Positions 35,813 through 44,406 of a stretch of 64,000 nt of DNA are shown here, one piece after another; position 1 is the stretch's first letter, and every line of letters begins with the position of its first letter. This stretch comes from Rhodopseudomonas julia. Its GTDB lineage: Bacteria; Pseudomonadota; Alphaproteobacteria; Rhizobiales; Afifellaceae. Below the pieces are notes generated by a model. It searched no databases, was not told the origin of the DNA, and saw only the letters and a list, made by a program, of their open reading frames with translations. The position numbers and the translations under genes were made by a program. The DNA lies in the NCBI RefSeq assembly GCF_030813515.1, contig NZ_JAUSUK010000001.1:62001-126000 (forward strand). Direction: 5' to 3'.

Positions 35813-36478
35813 CTACCCTTCGTCGGCCCGGCCACGGAAGCCGGTCGCAAGAAGATAGGTCTCTGGACTGTCAGAGCGGCTCGCCGGCGGCTTCACGTGG
35901 AGAACCTTGGCGTAGCTTTTCTTGAGCTCGGCAAGGAGCGTATGCTCGGTGCCACCGCGGAAGACCTTCGCCAAGAACGCACCGCCCGGCGCCAGAATCT
36001 CATCGGCGAAGGCGGCAGCCGTCTCGACGAGCGCCACGATGCGCAAATGATCGGTCGGCTTGTGGCCTGTCGTCGGCGCGGCCATGTCGGATAAGACGAG
36101 ATTGGCCTTATGCCCGCCGAGCGCCGCCTTGAGCGCCTCGGGCGCATCCTCGTCGAGGAAGTCCTTCTGCAGGAAGGCCACACCCGCGAGCGCGTCCATC
36201 TCCAGATAATCGATTGCCACGACGCGCGGCGCCTCGTCCGACGATTGCACCCGCGTTGCCGCGACCTGCGACCAGCCGCCCGGTGCCGCGCCGAGATCGA
36301 CGACCCTAAGCCCAGGCTTCAAGAGCCCGTACTTCTCGTCGATTTCCAGAAGCTTGTAGGCGGCACGCGAACGCATGCCTTCCGCTTTCGAGCGGGTGAC
36401 ATAGGGATCGTTGATCTGGCGCTCCAGCCAGCGGCGCGAAGAGGCCTTGCGTTTCTTGTGGCTTGTCAGCCGCGCCAT
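35813..36478 (-). CDS. rlmE: 23S rRNA (uridine-2'-O) methyltransferase RlmE (FtsJ)
   Basis: A 221-residue enzyme for U2552 of 23S rRNA. The fold begins [11 protein letters not shown], with SAM-binding [15 protein letters not shown]. The K-D-K-E catalytic tetrad is visible: Lys in AAYKL, Asp in LVLSDMAAP, Lys in FLAKVFRGG and Glu in DSPETYL. The basic N-terminus ([13 protein letters not shown]) is typical of alphaproteobacterial RlmE. It lies 106 bp after the Ppx/GppA gene on the same strand, a common pairing in this group. Confidence 0.95.
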   Translation of the reverse strand: MARLTSHKKRKASSRRWLERQINDPYVTRSKAEGMRSRAAYKLLEIDEKYGLLKPGLRVVDLGAAPGGWSQVAATRVQSSDEAPRVVAIDYLEMDALAGVAFLQKDFLDEDAPEALKAALGGHKANLVLSDMAAPTTGHKPTDHLRIVALVETAAAFADEILAPGGAFLAKVFRGGTEHTLLAELKKSYAKVLHVKPPASRSDSPETYLLATGFRGRADEG

Positions 36479-36584
36479 TCCGGCCTCTCCCTATCGTCTT
36501 CGAAAAGCCCGAGACTGCGAGCGTCAAGCAAGTGTCGGACGAACCGCCTGAGCGGGCAGCGTATATCCAACTGCGCCGACGATT

Positions 36585-37886
36585 TCATTCATCGCCTCCG
36601 GAGGTCTCCGGCCGGCCGCGCCTTTTTCCCTTCGACTCGCAAGCCCTCGTCTCGCCGCCCCTCGCCTCGCCGCGGCGGTGCTGATCGTGGCGAGGCTGAT
36701 CCGGGCGCGGTTTCAGATGCCCGTCGGCGCGCATCAATTGGATGAGAATCCCTTCGCGCAGGCCGCGATCGGCAACGCGCAGGCGCTCGCACGACCATTC
36801 GGAGCGGATCGCCTCGAAGATGGCGCAACCGGCCAACACCAGATCCGCACGTTCCCGGCCGATGCAGGGATTGGCGATGCGGGCGGCGTAATCCATGGCA
36901 CGCAGGCGCGTCATCATCGCTTCGATGTCTGCGGCTTCCATCCACAGACCGTCGACGGAGCGCCGGTCATAGCGCGGCAGATCGAGATAGACGCCGGCAA
37001 GCGTCGTCACCGTTCCGGACGTGCCGAGGAGGTGGAAGCGGCGCTCGCGCAAAGCACTTTGCAGGGCAGACCGGGCGCGGAAGCGGAAAAACTCCTTGCG
37101 CACGTCCTCCACCATCGCCTGGAAGACAGAGGGCGTCACATCAACGCCCCCATAGCGCTCGGCGAGCGTCACCACGCCCACAGGCAGAGATGCCCAGGCG
37201 CGCACGAGACCGCGGCGGCGCCCGCGTCGCCGGTCGAGCCAGACGATTTCCGAGGAACCGCCACCGATATCGAAAAGAACGGCCCCCTCTGTCGTGGGGT
37301 CCAAGAGCGGGGCACAGCCCGCGGCGGCGAGATGCGCCTCCGTGCGCCGGTCGATCATCTCCAAACGGAGACCGACCTCGCTCTGCACCCTTTCCAGAAA
37401 ATCACGTCCATTCGTCGCCTGACGGCAGGCTTCGGTCGCGATGAGGCGCGTTCTTGCGATCGGCCGCGTCTCGAGCTTCTGCCGGCAGACTTTCAGTGCT
37501 TCCACGGCGCGCGATTGCGCCTCCTCGGAAAGGCAGCCGTTCTGACCAACACCTTCCCCGAGCCGGACGATGCGCGAAAACGAATCGACGACACGAAAAT
37601 GCTCGCCCCGCGGCTCGGCAATCAAAAGCCGGCAATTGTTCGTCCCGAGATCGAGCGCGGCGTAGTACGGCCCGCGCTCAAAACTGCCATGGCGCCCGCG
37701 CCATCTCATGCCCGATCGACGGGAGCCGCTCTTATGTTCGGCACCTTCGCGCTCCATCCGCCGATGGGAGGGCTGCGCAGCGCCTGCAGCGTCAACCGCC
37801 GCCTCGCGCAAGGATGATGCGCGCGCCAGCGGCTCCGTCGGACCGGGCAGGAATGCGGGTCGCACCGCATCCGTGCCCTTGGTCAT
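36585..37886 (-). CDS. Ppx/GppA family phosphatase (exopolyphosphatase-like)
   Basis: A 433-residue protein of the actin-like ATPase superfamily. Residues 1-70 are a variable extension. The phosphate-1 motif is YYAALDLGTNNCRLLIAE and the phosphate-2 motif is VLFDIGGGSSEIVWLD, with the adenosine/ring region LLGTSGTVTTLAGVYL. The family hydrolyses polyphosphate or pppGpp; which of the two cannot be decided here. The ATG at 37886 has GAGGAG five bases upstream. The C-terminus is basic and low-complexity. Confidence 0.88.
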   Translation of the reverse strand: MTKGTDAVRPAFLPGPTEPLARASSLREAAVDAAGAAQPSHRRMEREGAEHKSGSRRSGMRWRGRHGSFERGPYYAALDLGTNNCRLLIAEPRGEHFRVVDSFSRIVRLGEGVGQNGCLSEEAQSRAVEALKVCRQKLETRPIARTRLIATEACRQATNGRDFLERVQSEVGLRLEMIDRRTEAHLAAAGCAPLLDPTTEGAVLFDIGGGSSEIVWLDRRRGRRRGLVRAWASLPVGVVTLAERYGGVDVTPSVFQAMVEDVRKEFFRFRARSALQSALRERRFHLLGTSGTVTTLAGVYLDLPRYDRRSVDGLWMEAADIEAMMTRLRAMDYAARIANPCIGRERADLVLAGCAIFEAIRSEWSCERLRVADRGLREGILIQLMRADGHLKPRPDQPRHDQHRRGEARGGETRACESKGKRRGRPETSGGDE

Positions 37887-38226
37887 GTGCTCTCCTCGCG
37901 CGGTCTACTGGTTGAGACCGCGCCTTCGTTGGCCGAAGAGTAACAGTGTCGCCGGCAAAGGGAAACGGGCAAGGCCGCACAGCGTGCGGGTCGACGAAGA
38001 TCTTTGACCGTGGAACGTCTCTTCGCGGGCGCTTTTTTCGCATCTGCTGCACCTTCCGAAGGAGTTCGCCCCAAGAAAGGCTGCGGGCAGCGGCCTGCGT
38101 GCCAGGCTCTGCAAAACCTTGTGCGTGTCGTGAAGCCTGTGCATGGCTTGTCGCGCCAGCAGAAAATCGCTGCAATGGCCTTGCAAAGCGCGAACGTGGA
38201 ATCTAGGTAGACGCGGTTCGGCCCGT
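37887..38226. other. 340-bp intergenic region between ppx and tRNA-Gln
   Basis: No gene is supported on either strand. It should contain the divergent promoters for the Ppx/GppA gene and tRNA-Gln. Confidence 0.4.
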
Positions 38227-38300
38227 TGGGGAATAGTTTAACGGTAGAACAGCGGACTCTGACTCCGTCGGTCCTGGTTCGAATCCAGGTTCCCCAGCCA
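38227..38300 (+). tRNA. tRNA-Gln(CUG)
   Basis: Begins TGGGGAATAG, D-loop GTTTAACGGTAGA, anticodon stem-loop CGGACTCTGACTCCG with anticodon CTG, T-arm CCTGGTTCGAATCCAGG, acceptor TTCCCCAGCCA with encoded CCA. All stems pair. A decayed integrase follows within 120 bp, so this tRNA was also an insertion target. Confidence 0.95.
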
Positions 38301-38416
38301 ATCACCCATAAGTGATTGATATTCTTTTGTGCTTCTGAGCCGCAAGGCCGATTCACACGGACCTGTCTCACAGAGATGTCTGACCGCTCCCGTCCTCGAC
38401 CGGAGGACTTTTGAGC

Positions 38417-38825
38417 GTGACAACGATTCAGCACGTGCATCGCCGTGGCGCCGTATATTGGTGGCGCCGCCGTTGACCCTTTCTCGCTATCCATGGTTGC
38501 AGGGCGGCGATCGAGGCGAGCCTGCGCACGAGATGCCCACTGGCGGCACGTCGAATCGCGCCAGCCGTGACGATGGCCAGAGAGTGGCTGAGGACGAGTG
38601 CAGGAACCCGCATGCTGACGAGGGACGCGGCCCGGCGCTTTCTGGCATCCGCAGCAAAGGGGCACAGCGAGAAGCTCGACGCCGTCGCGGCGCCGAACTC
38701 GCGGCGGGCGGTCGGCGGAAGGCAAAAGGACCGATCGGCGATGGCGTGGACAACTCCCATTCTCGCCGTGCGCGGACAGCAGGCCCGGCCGGAAAAGGGC
38801 TTGCACCAGCAAGAGGGCGACTTTC
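38417..38825 (+). pseudogene. decayed integrase downstream of tRNA-Gln
   Basis: From GTG 38417 the frame encodes HVHRRGAVYWWRRR, a signature beginning of many alphaproteobacterial tyrosine integrases, and is then broken by a TGA at codon 20. In the same frame integrase-like sequence continues (IEASLRTRCPLAARRIAPAV, then MLTRDAARRFLASAAKGHSEKLDAV). The catalytic domain is absent; similarity is lost before the CRISPR-like repeats at 38826. Placement directly after a tRNA gene supports a former integrative element that has been deleted. Confidence 0.65.
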
Positions 38826-38917
38826 GTGTTCCCCGCAGACGCGGGGATGAACCGAGGATCGCCCTCCCCTCATCAGCGATGCTTGGGTGTTCCCCCGAAC
38901 ACGCGGGGGATGAACCC
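38826..38917 (+). CRISPR. vestigial one-spacer array, type I-E-like repeats
   Basis: The first repeat (38826-38854, 29 bases) begins GTGTTCCCCGCAGACG and ends GGGGATGAACCG, which is the well-known I-E repeat consensus. A spacer of exactly 32 bases (38855-38886) follows. The second repeat (38887-38917) is degenerate at 31 bases, with the palindrome expanded from four to five C/G and the last base changed. Minus-strand translation of these repeats gives the HPRVCGEH-type peptide known from mis-annotated CRISPR arrays. No cas gene, leader or further repeat was seen. Confidence 0.75.
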
Positions 38918-38918
38918 T

Positions 38919-41900
38919 TCATCGATCTGCGGCGGCGACGCCGTTTGCATGAGATAGAATGGCGGCGTGCGTAAAGCGTTTGCGCAGCCGCGACGAGAGA
39001 TCATCGACGAAGGAGTAGATCACCGGAATGACGATCAGGCTAAGGGCGGTCGAGACGAAAAGCCCGCCAATGACGACAAGCCCCATCGGCCTCCGAAAGC
39101 TTGGATCACCGCCCGACAGCCCCAGCACGACGGGGCACATGCCGCCGATCATCGCGATCGTCGTCATCACCACGGGACGCGCTCTCTTGTGACAGGCGTC
39201 GAGCAGGGCTTCGCCCCTCTGCCAGCCCTTCTGCTGGGCGGCCGCCGCGTATTCGACGATGAGGATCGAGTTCTTGGTGACGATCCCGATCAGCATCAAA
39301 AGGCCGATGGCCGTCGCCATCGAGAAGCTGGTGTCGGTCAGAACCAACGGCAAGAGCGCGCCGCCGAGCGACAGCGGAATGGCCATCAGGATCGTGAACG
39401 GCTGCAGAAAATCGTGGAAGAGCAGCGCGAGCACGCAATAGATGCAGACTAGGCCGATCACCAGCGCGACAACAAAACCGGCGAACATGGAATCCATGCG
39501 CTCGACCTCGCCTTCATCGACCATTCTGACGCTCGCCGGCAGGGTTTTGATGGCGGGAAGCGCCTGAACCTCCTCCATCACGGCGCCGATGCTCCTGCCG
39601 TTCAGCTCGACGCTGACCGTGACGTTTCGCTCGCGGTCGATGCGTGAGATGCTCGTCGGACCCGTGCCGAGCTTGACGTCGGCGACGGACCCGAGCGTCA
39701 CGCTTCCGCCGTTGCCGTCGACGCGCAACTGGCGAATGTCCTCGAGATTGCTGTCCGGGTCGATGTCGAGTTTCAGCCGGATCGGCAGCTGGCGTTCCGG
39801 CAGGTTGAGCTTGGGCTGAGAGAACGCGTAGTCGCCACAGGTGGCGATGCGCACGACGTCGGCGATGGCCTCGGGCGTCACGCCGACGGCGCTGGCATGG
39901 GCGCTGTCGGGAACGATCTGCACCTCCGGCGCCTCAAGGGCGGCGGTCGAGGTGACTGCGCCAAGTCCAGGCAGACCGCGCATCTGGTCCTCGAGAGCCT
40001 TTGCTGCCTGGAGCAGCGTCGCGTCGTCATTGCTGGCGAGAACGACGCCGAGGGTGCTGCCGTCGCCGCCGGCCCCAACCTCAACCCGCGCGCCCGGCAC
40101 ACGGTCCAACGCGGCGCGGATGTCGTTCTCGATCTGCGTCTGAGACCGATCGCGCTCGTCGAGCGGCGTCAGATCGACGGTCAGCAGGGCTCCGGTCACG
40201 TCCGCGGTGATGGCAAGATTGGGGCCGCCGCTGTTGCTGCCGGAGGCGCCCACTACGGCAAAGACAGACCGAACCTGTCCGACCTTGGCGATGGCGGCCG
40301 CCGCCTGTCGCACGACCGCGTCCGTTTCTTCCAGGCTGCTGCCCGGCTGGACGTTGAGGGTGACCGTCGTCTGGGCGATGTCGGCAGGCGGAACGAAGGC
40401 GATCTCCAGGAGCGGAACCAGAGACAGGGACGCGGCGATGAAGAGGATGACCGCCAGAAGCGCCAGCTTGCGCCAGGCAAGGCACGAGCACGCGAGACGC
40501 ATGTAGGCCCGCATCAACCAGCCGTCGGCATGGCTGTTCGTGGCGCCCTGGGATTTCAGGAGGGAAGCGGCCATCATCGGCGTGAGAAGCCGCGCCACCA
40601 GGAGCGAGGCGAGGACCGCCGCCGCCGCCGTGACGCCGAACTGCCGGAAGACGAGGCCAGGGATGTCGCCCATGAACGCCGTCGGCAGGAAGACGGCGAC
40701 CAGGGTCAGGGTCGTGGCGATGACGGCGATGCCGATCTCCTGCGTCGCCTCGATGGTCGCCGCGCGCGGCGTGCCGCCATAGGAGATATGACGTTCGATG
40801 TTCTCGACCTCGACGATGGCGTCGTCCACCAGGATGCCGACCACCAGCGACAGGGCGAGCAGCGAGATCACGTTCAGCGTGAAGCCGAACCAGTCCATGA
40901 CAATGAAGGTTGGGATCATGGCCAGCGGCAGTGCGGCGGCCGAAACCAAGGTGGCGCGCCAGTTCCTCAGGAACAGCCACACGATGACAATGGCGATCAC
41001 GATTCCCTCGGCGAGCATGTGCATCGAGGCCTCGTAGTCGTCGCGCGTCGCCTTGACCGTGTTGGACGCCTCGACGATCGAAACTTGGCGATGGGCGGCC
41101 GCGAAGTCGGCGCTCACCGAGCGGATCCCATTGGCGACGGCGACATCCGAATAGCCGTTGGAGCGCTTGATCTGGACCCCGATGACGCGCTCGCCATTGA
41201 GATAGGCGAGCGAGGTTCGGTCGGCATGCGCGTCCGAGATCGTCGCGATCTGGTCGAGCCGGACCGAGGTTCCGTTGGCGGCGGGCACGGAGACCGAGGA
41301 CAGACGGTCGACCGTGTCGGCCGCGCCGAGAACCCGGATCGACTGGCGCGACGACATGGTCTGGACACGGCCGCCGGACTGGTCGAGCTGGACCGAGCGC
41401 AGAAGGCCCGCGACGTCCGTCACCGACAGCCCGAGAGCGGCGAGTTTGCCGGGATCGACCGCGACGACGATCTCGCGATCGATCCCGCCGACGCGCGCGA
41501 CGTCGCCGACCCCCTCAACCGACCGCAGCGCCTTCGTCATGTCGTTGTCGACGAACCAGGAGAGTTCCGCCTCGTTCAGGCTGGCGGAGGTCACGGCATA
41601 GGTGATCAGCACCGAATCCTGGACTGACAGTTTGGTGACGCTCGGCGCCCCCATTTCGGACGGCAGATCCGCACGCACGCTGTCGACGGCATTGCGGACC
41701 TCGTTGAGGGCTTCTTCCGGATCCTTGGCGATCTCAAACTCGGCCATCACCGAGACGGAGCCATCGTTCACCGTCGTCGTGATGTGATTGAGCCGGCTCA
41801 GAGAAGCGACGCTGTCCTCGATCTTGCGCGCCACCTCCGTTTCGAGCTGCGCGGGCGCGGCGCCTTCGAGATCGGCGGAGATCTGGATGAGGGGCAGGTC

Positions 41901-42020
41901 GAGATCGGGGAAGGACTGAACGCCCAGCTTCGAGAAGGAGAACAGTCCGCCGATCAGGAGCAGGACGAAGAGAAGGACGACGGGAACGGGATTGCGGACA
42001 GCCCAGGCGGAGACGTTCAT
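38919..42020 (-). CDS. RND efflux transporter permease
   Basis: A 1033-residue inner-membrane proton antiporter of the HAE1-like RND family. The N-terminal TM helix (PVPVVLLFVLLLIGGLFSFSKLGVQSFPDLDLP) is followed by the first periplasmic loop, the TM4 motif LVVGILVDDAIVEVENIER with the proton-relay aspartates, a second loop, and the C-terminal helices (AIGLLMLIGIVTKNSILIVEYA). The start overlaps the upstream adaptor gene by four bases. Substrates are unknown. No outer-membrane channel gene lies nearby, so the pump must borrow one. Confidence 0.94.
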   Translation of the reverse strand: MNVSAWAVRNPVPVVLLFVLLLIGGLFSFSKLGVQSFPDLDLPLIQISADLEGAAPAQLETEVARKIEDSVASLSRLNHITTTVNDGSVSVMAEFEIAKDPEEALNEVRNAVDSVRADLPSEMGAPSVTKLSVQDSVLITYAVTSASLNEAELSWFVDNDMTKALRSVEGVGDVARVGGIDREIVVAVDPGKLAALGLSVTDVAGLLRSVQLDQSGGRVQTMSSRQSIRVLGAADTVDRLSSVSVPAANGTSVRLDQIATISDAHADRTSLAYLNGERVIGVQIKRSNGYSDVAVANGIRSVSADFAAAHRQVSIVEASNTVKATRDDYEASMHMLAEGIVIAIVIVWLFLRNWRATLVSAAALPLAMIPTFIVMDWFGFTLNVISLLALSLVVGILVDDAIVEVENIERHISYGGTPRAATIEATQEIGIAVIATTLTLVAVFLPTAFMGDIPGLVFRQFGVTAAAAVLASLLVARLLTPMMAASLLKSQGATNSHADGWLMRAYMRLACSCLAWRKLALLAVILFIAASLSLVPLLEIAFVPPADIAQTTVTLNVQPGSSLEETDAVVRQAAAAIAKVGQVRSVFAVVGASGSNSGGPNLAITADVTGALLTVDLTPLDERDRSQTQIENDIRAALDRVPGARVEVGAGGDGSTLGVVLASNDDATLLQAAKALEDQMRGLPGLGAVTSTAALEAPEVQIVPDSAHASAVGVTPEAIADVVRIATCGDYAFSQPKLNLPERQLPIRLKLDIDPDSNLEDIRQLRVDGNGGSVTLGSVADVKLGTGPTSISRIDRERNVTVSVELNGRSIGAVMEEVQALPAIKTLPASVRMVDEGEVERMDSMFAGFVVALVIGLVCIYCVLALLFHDFLQPFTILMAIPLSLGGALLPLVLTDTSFSMATAIGLLMLIGIVTKNSILIVEYAAAAQQKGWQRGEALLDACHKRARPVVMTTIAMIGGMCPVVLGLSGGDPSFRRPMGLVVIGGLFVSTALSLIVIPVIYSFVDDLSSRLRKRFTHAAILSHANGVAAADR

Positions 42021-43114
42021 TTCCGCGTCTCGTTCTCGGCAACCACCATGACGGGAGCACCGTCGAACAGGAAGCCGCCGCCGTTCTCGACCAGTCGCGC
42101 GTGCTCATCGAGCCCCGAAACCACTTCGACGCGGCCATCGCGGCGGCGGCCGATCGTCACCTGGCGTCGTTCGACGGTGTTCCCGGTGAGGCGATAGACG
42201 TAGCTGGCTCCGCCCTCCATGGTCACCGCCGTCGACGGAACGGTCGTCACCGTCTGGCTGTCGATGTCGATCGCACCGCTGGCAAACGAGCCGGGGGTGA
42301 GATCGCAGCCCATCGGCAAGTCGACGTAGATCATCACGCGTCCCGTGGCGCGGTCTGCCGTCGGAGCCATGGTTCTCACCGACCCCGTACACAGTGCGTG
42401 TCTCTGATCGAAGATCCGCGCCTGCTGACCCTTCACGATGTGCGTCAGATCCTTTGCCGTGACCTCGGCCTGCCATTCGATCCGGTTCTGGCGAAGGACG
42501 CGGAAGAGCTCGGCACCCGCCGTCGGCACGGCGCCGAGCGTGGCGGATTTTTGCGAGACGACGCCATCGTCGATCGCGCGAATAGTCGTCTGCCGGAGCT
42601 TGAGCCGTGTACCGTCCAGGATCGCCTGTTCGGCCTCCAGATTGGCCTTGGCCACCTTTTCGCCGCTCAGCGCATCCTCGATATCCTTCTGCGACATTGT
42701 TCCCTTGGCGTTTTGCGAGAGTCGCCGTGCGCGATCGGCGTCGGTCGTCGCCTTTTCGAGGTTCGCCTCGGCGCTTGCGACGACGGCAACCTGGCGGCGC
42801 AGGTCGGCTTCCACGGCGTCGTGCGACAGACGTGCGAGGACTTGTCCCTTCTTCACCACATCGCCTACGTCGACGAGAATTTGCTCGATCCGGAGCTCGC
42901 CGACTTCGGTGGAGATCGACGCCTCATCCCAGGCGGCGACCCAGCCGCTGGCGGCGATGGTGGAGGTCCAGCGCTCCTGCCGAGGCTCGATCGCCTGGAC
43001 GGCCAGGACCGGCTTCGAAACCGCCGGACCGTCCTCGGCGGCGACGTTGGGGGGAGCGAACGGCACTCCCGCCAGGCAGAGCGTCGCAAGGAACAGAGAT
43101 CGTCTTTGGCTCAT
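42017..43114 (-). CDS. RND periplasmic adaptor subunit
   Basis: A 365-residue membrane-fusion protein with a signal peptide (MSQRRSLFLATLCLAGVPFAPPNVAAE). The lipoyl-like halves are split by an alpha-helical hairpin (about 105-170, starting DAVEADLRRQVAVVASAEANLEKA), followed by a beta-barrel and membrane-proximal domain. It links the permease encoded downstream to an outer-membrane channel. The gene pair is divergent from a TetR regulator. Confidence 0.92.
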   Translation of the reverse strand: MSQRRSLFLATLCLAGVPFAPPNVAAEDGPAVSKPVLAVQAIEPRQERWTSTIAASGWVAAWDEASISTEVGELRIEQILVDVGDVVKKGQVLARLSHDAVEADLRRQVAVVASAEANLEKATTDADRARRLSQNAKGTMSQKDIEDALSGEKVAKANLEAEQAILDGTRLKLRQTTIRAIDDGVVSQKSATLGAVPTAGAELFRVLRQNRIEWQAEVTAKDLTHIVKGQQARIFDQRHALCTGSVRTMAPTADRATGRVMIYVDLPMGCDLTPGSFASGAIDIDSQTVTTVPSTAVTMEGGASYVYRLTGNTVERRQVTIGRRRDGRVEVVSGLDEHARLVENGGGFLFDGAPVMVVAENETRK

Positions 43115-43145
43115 CGGAGCCTCCTTCCGCGGATCATCCGCAGGA

Positions 43146-43241
43146 TTAGCGCTGCTCGGCAGGGGCCGCTGTCGGCATCAGCCGGACGAGGCTGAGGCAG
43201 ACGAAGACGACGGCTGCGACGAGGGCGAGATTGACGAGCAT
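43146..43241 (-). CDS. possible 31-residue membrane microprotein at the head of the RND operon
   Basis: ATG 43241 to TAA 43146 encodes a strongly hydrophobic helix (MLVNLALVAAVVFVCLSLV) and a short polar tail (RLMPTAAPAEQR). An AGGG lies about eight bases before the ATG, and the adaptor gene begins 31 bp downstream on the same strand. Small single-helix proteins modulate RND pumps in other bacteria (AcrZ is the best known), but no sequence similarity is claimed. It could equally be a leader peptide or chance. Confidence 0.35.
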   Translation of the reverse strand: MLVNLALVAAVVFVCLSLVRLMPTAAPAEQR

Positions 43242-43344
43242 CGCGCGACCCTGACCGGCGAGGGAGGCCACGCGGCGCGACCTGGTTGGAACCCTCTAAG
43301 GACCTTTCACGTCCCCACTCGACAATTCTGATACGGTGTTTATT

Positions 43345-43363
43345 TGCAATACGCTGTATCGCA
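43345..43363. promoter_or_regulatory. likely TetR-family operator
   Basis: Imperfect palindrome TGCAATACGCTGTATCGCA, arms of eight bases with one mismatch, in the intergenic space between the divergent tetR and RND genes. TetR regulators next to RND pumps usually repress from such a site. Confidence 0.5.
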
Positions 43364-43411
43364 CGGATTCGGCGTAGTCAATGTCGTCACGATGCGCGAC
43401 AAGGAGATCTC

Positions 43412-44149
43412 ATGAGCAACCAGAAAGAATCACGCGTCCCGAACCCGTTTCTGGTGTGGGAGAGGCCGGAACCCGAGAAGCGGCCGGCGCCCGTGCCGCT
43501 GAGCCGGGATCGTATTGTGCGGGCGGCTCTCGCACTGGCGGATGCGGAAGGCCTCGCCGCCGTCTCCCTGCGCAAGATTGCAGCCCTGCTCGGTTCCAGT
43601 CCGATGCGGCTCTACGGGTATATCGACACCAAGGAGGAGCTGCTCGATCTGCTGGTGGATGCCGTGTACGGAGAGATGATCGCGGAAGGCCCGCTCGAGG
43701 GGGGCTGGCAGGATGCCCTGCGGACGATGGCGCATCGCACGCGCGAAGCAGTCCACCGGCATGCCTGGCTGACCGAGCTTCTGAGCGGGCGCCCGCACCA
43801 GGGCCCGAACGCCATGGTCTATAACGAGGCATCACTCGCCGCACTGAGTAGCCAGCGCGGCTTCGAGGACATCGCCGTGACGCTTCAAACTCTGAAGACC
43901 GTCAACGCCTACGTGGTGGGAGCCCTCCAGGACGAGGCCAGTGAACGCCATGCCATCCAGGCGAGCGGCATGACCAAGGAAGAATGGCAGCTTGCCACCT
44001 ATCCCTATCTTGAGCGTATGCTGGCCACCGGGCGCTTTCCGAACATTGCCCGGATCGTGAAGGAGGTCGAGCACCCCTCCCCCGCGGAGGAGTTCGAGCG
44101 CGGGCTCCAGATCATTCTCGATGGCGTCGCCGCGCGGATGAACTCCTGA
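43412..44149 (+). CDS. TetR/AcrR-family transcriptional regulator
   Basis: A 245-residue regulator. The N-terminal helix-turn-helix is RDRIVRAALALADAEGLAAVSLRKIAALLG with SPMRLYGYIDTKEELLDLLVD. The ligand-binding domain is of the TetR_C type, with HAWLTELLSGRP and ERGLQIILDG. The ATG at 43412 follows AAGGAG. It is divergent from the RND operon, with a palindrome between them, and most likely represses the pump until a ligand binds. Confidence 0.92.
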   Translation: MSNQKESRVPNPFLVWERPEPEKRPAPVPLSRDRIVRAALALADAEGLAAVSLRKIAALLGSSPMRLYGYIDTKEELLDLLVDAVYGEMIAEGPLEGGWQDALRTMAHRTREAVHRHAWLTELLSGRPHQGPNAMVYNEASLAALSSQRGFEDIAVTLQTLKTVNAYVVGALQDEASERHAIQASGMTKEEWQLATYPYLERMLATGRFPNIARIVKEVEHPSPAEEFERGLQIILDGVAARMNS

Positions 44150-44406
44150 GGCACGCGGGATCATTCTGGCCTTGCGTGACCTGGCTCCCGGGTTTCTGCG
44201 CTATGTTGGGGATGGTCGCGATCGACGAAATATCCGCCACGACGTGACGAGCGCGCCAAAGCCACCAATCCGTTTTCGGCCATTCTGTGCCTAGGATAGG
44301 AGAACGTCGCCTCATCCGCACCGGAGATTGTTTGCCTCCGAGAGGCAGAGCGTGAGGAGAAAACGGCATCTTCCAAGCCCCCGGCGTGGGATCTGGGGCG
44401 TGTCGG

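Noticed and set aside
38487-38922. Minus-strand frames containing SSVHPRVCGEHES and SSPRLRGTR
   Set aside because: These peptides are translations of CRISPR repeats and a known annotation artefact; they support the array, not a gene.
39897-41627. 576-residue plus-strand frame over the RND permease
   Set aside because: Antisense shadow of a clearly conserved transporter gene.
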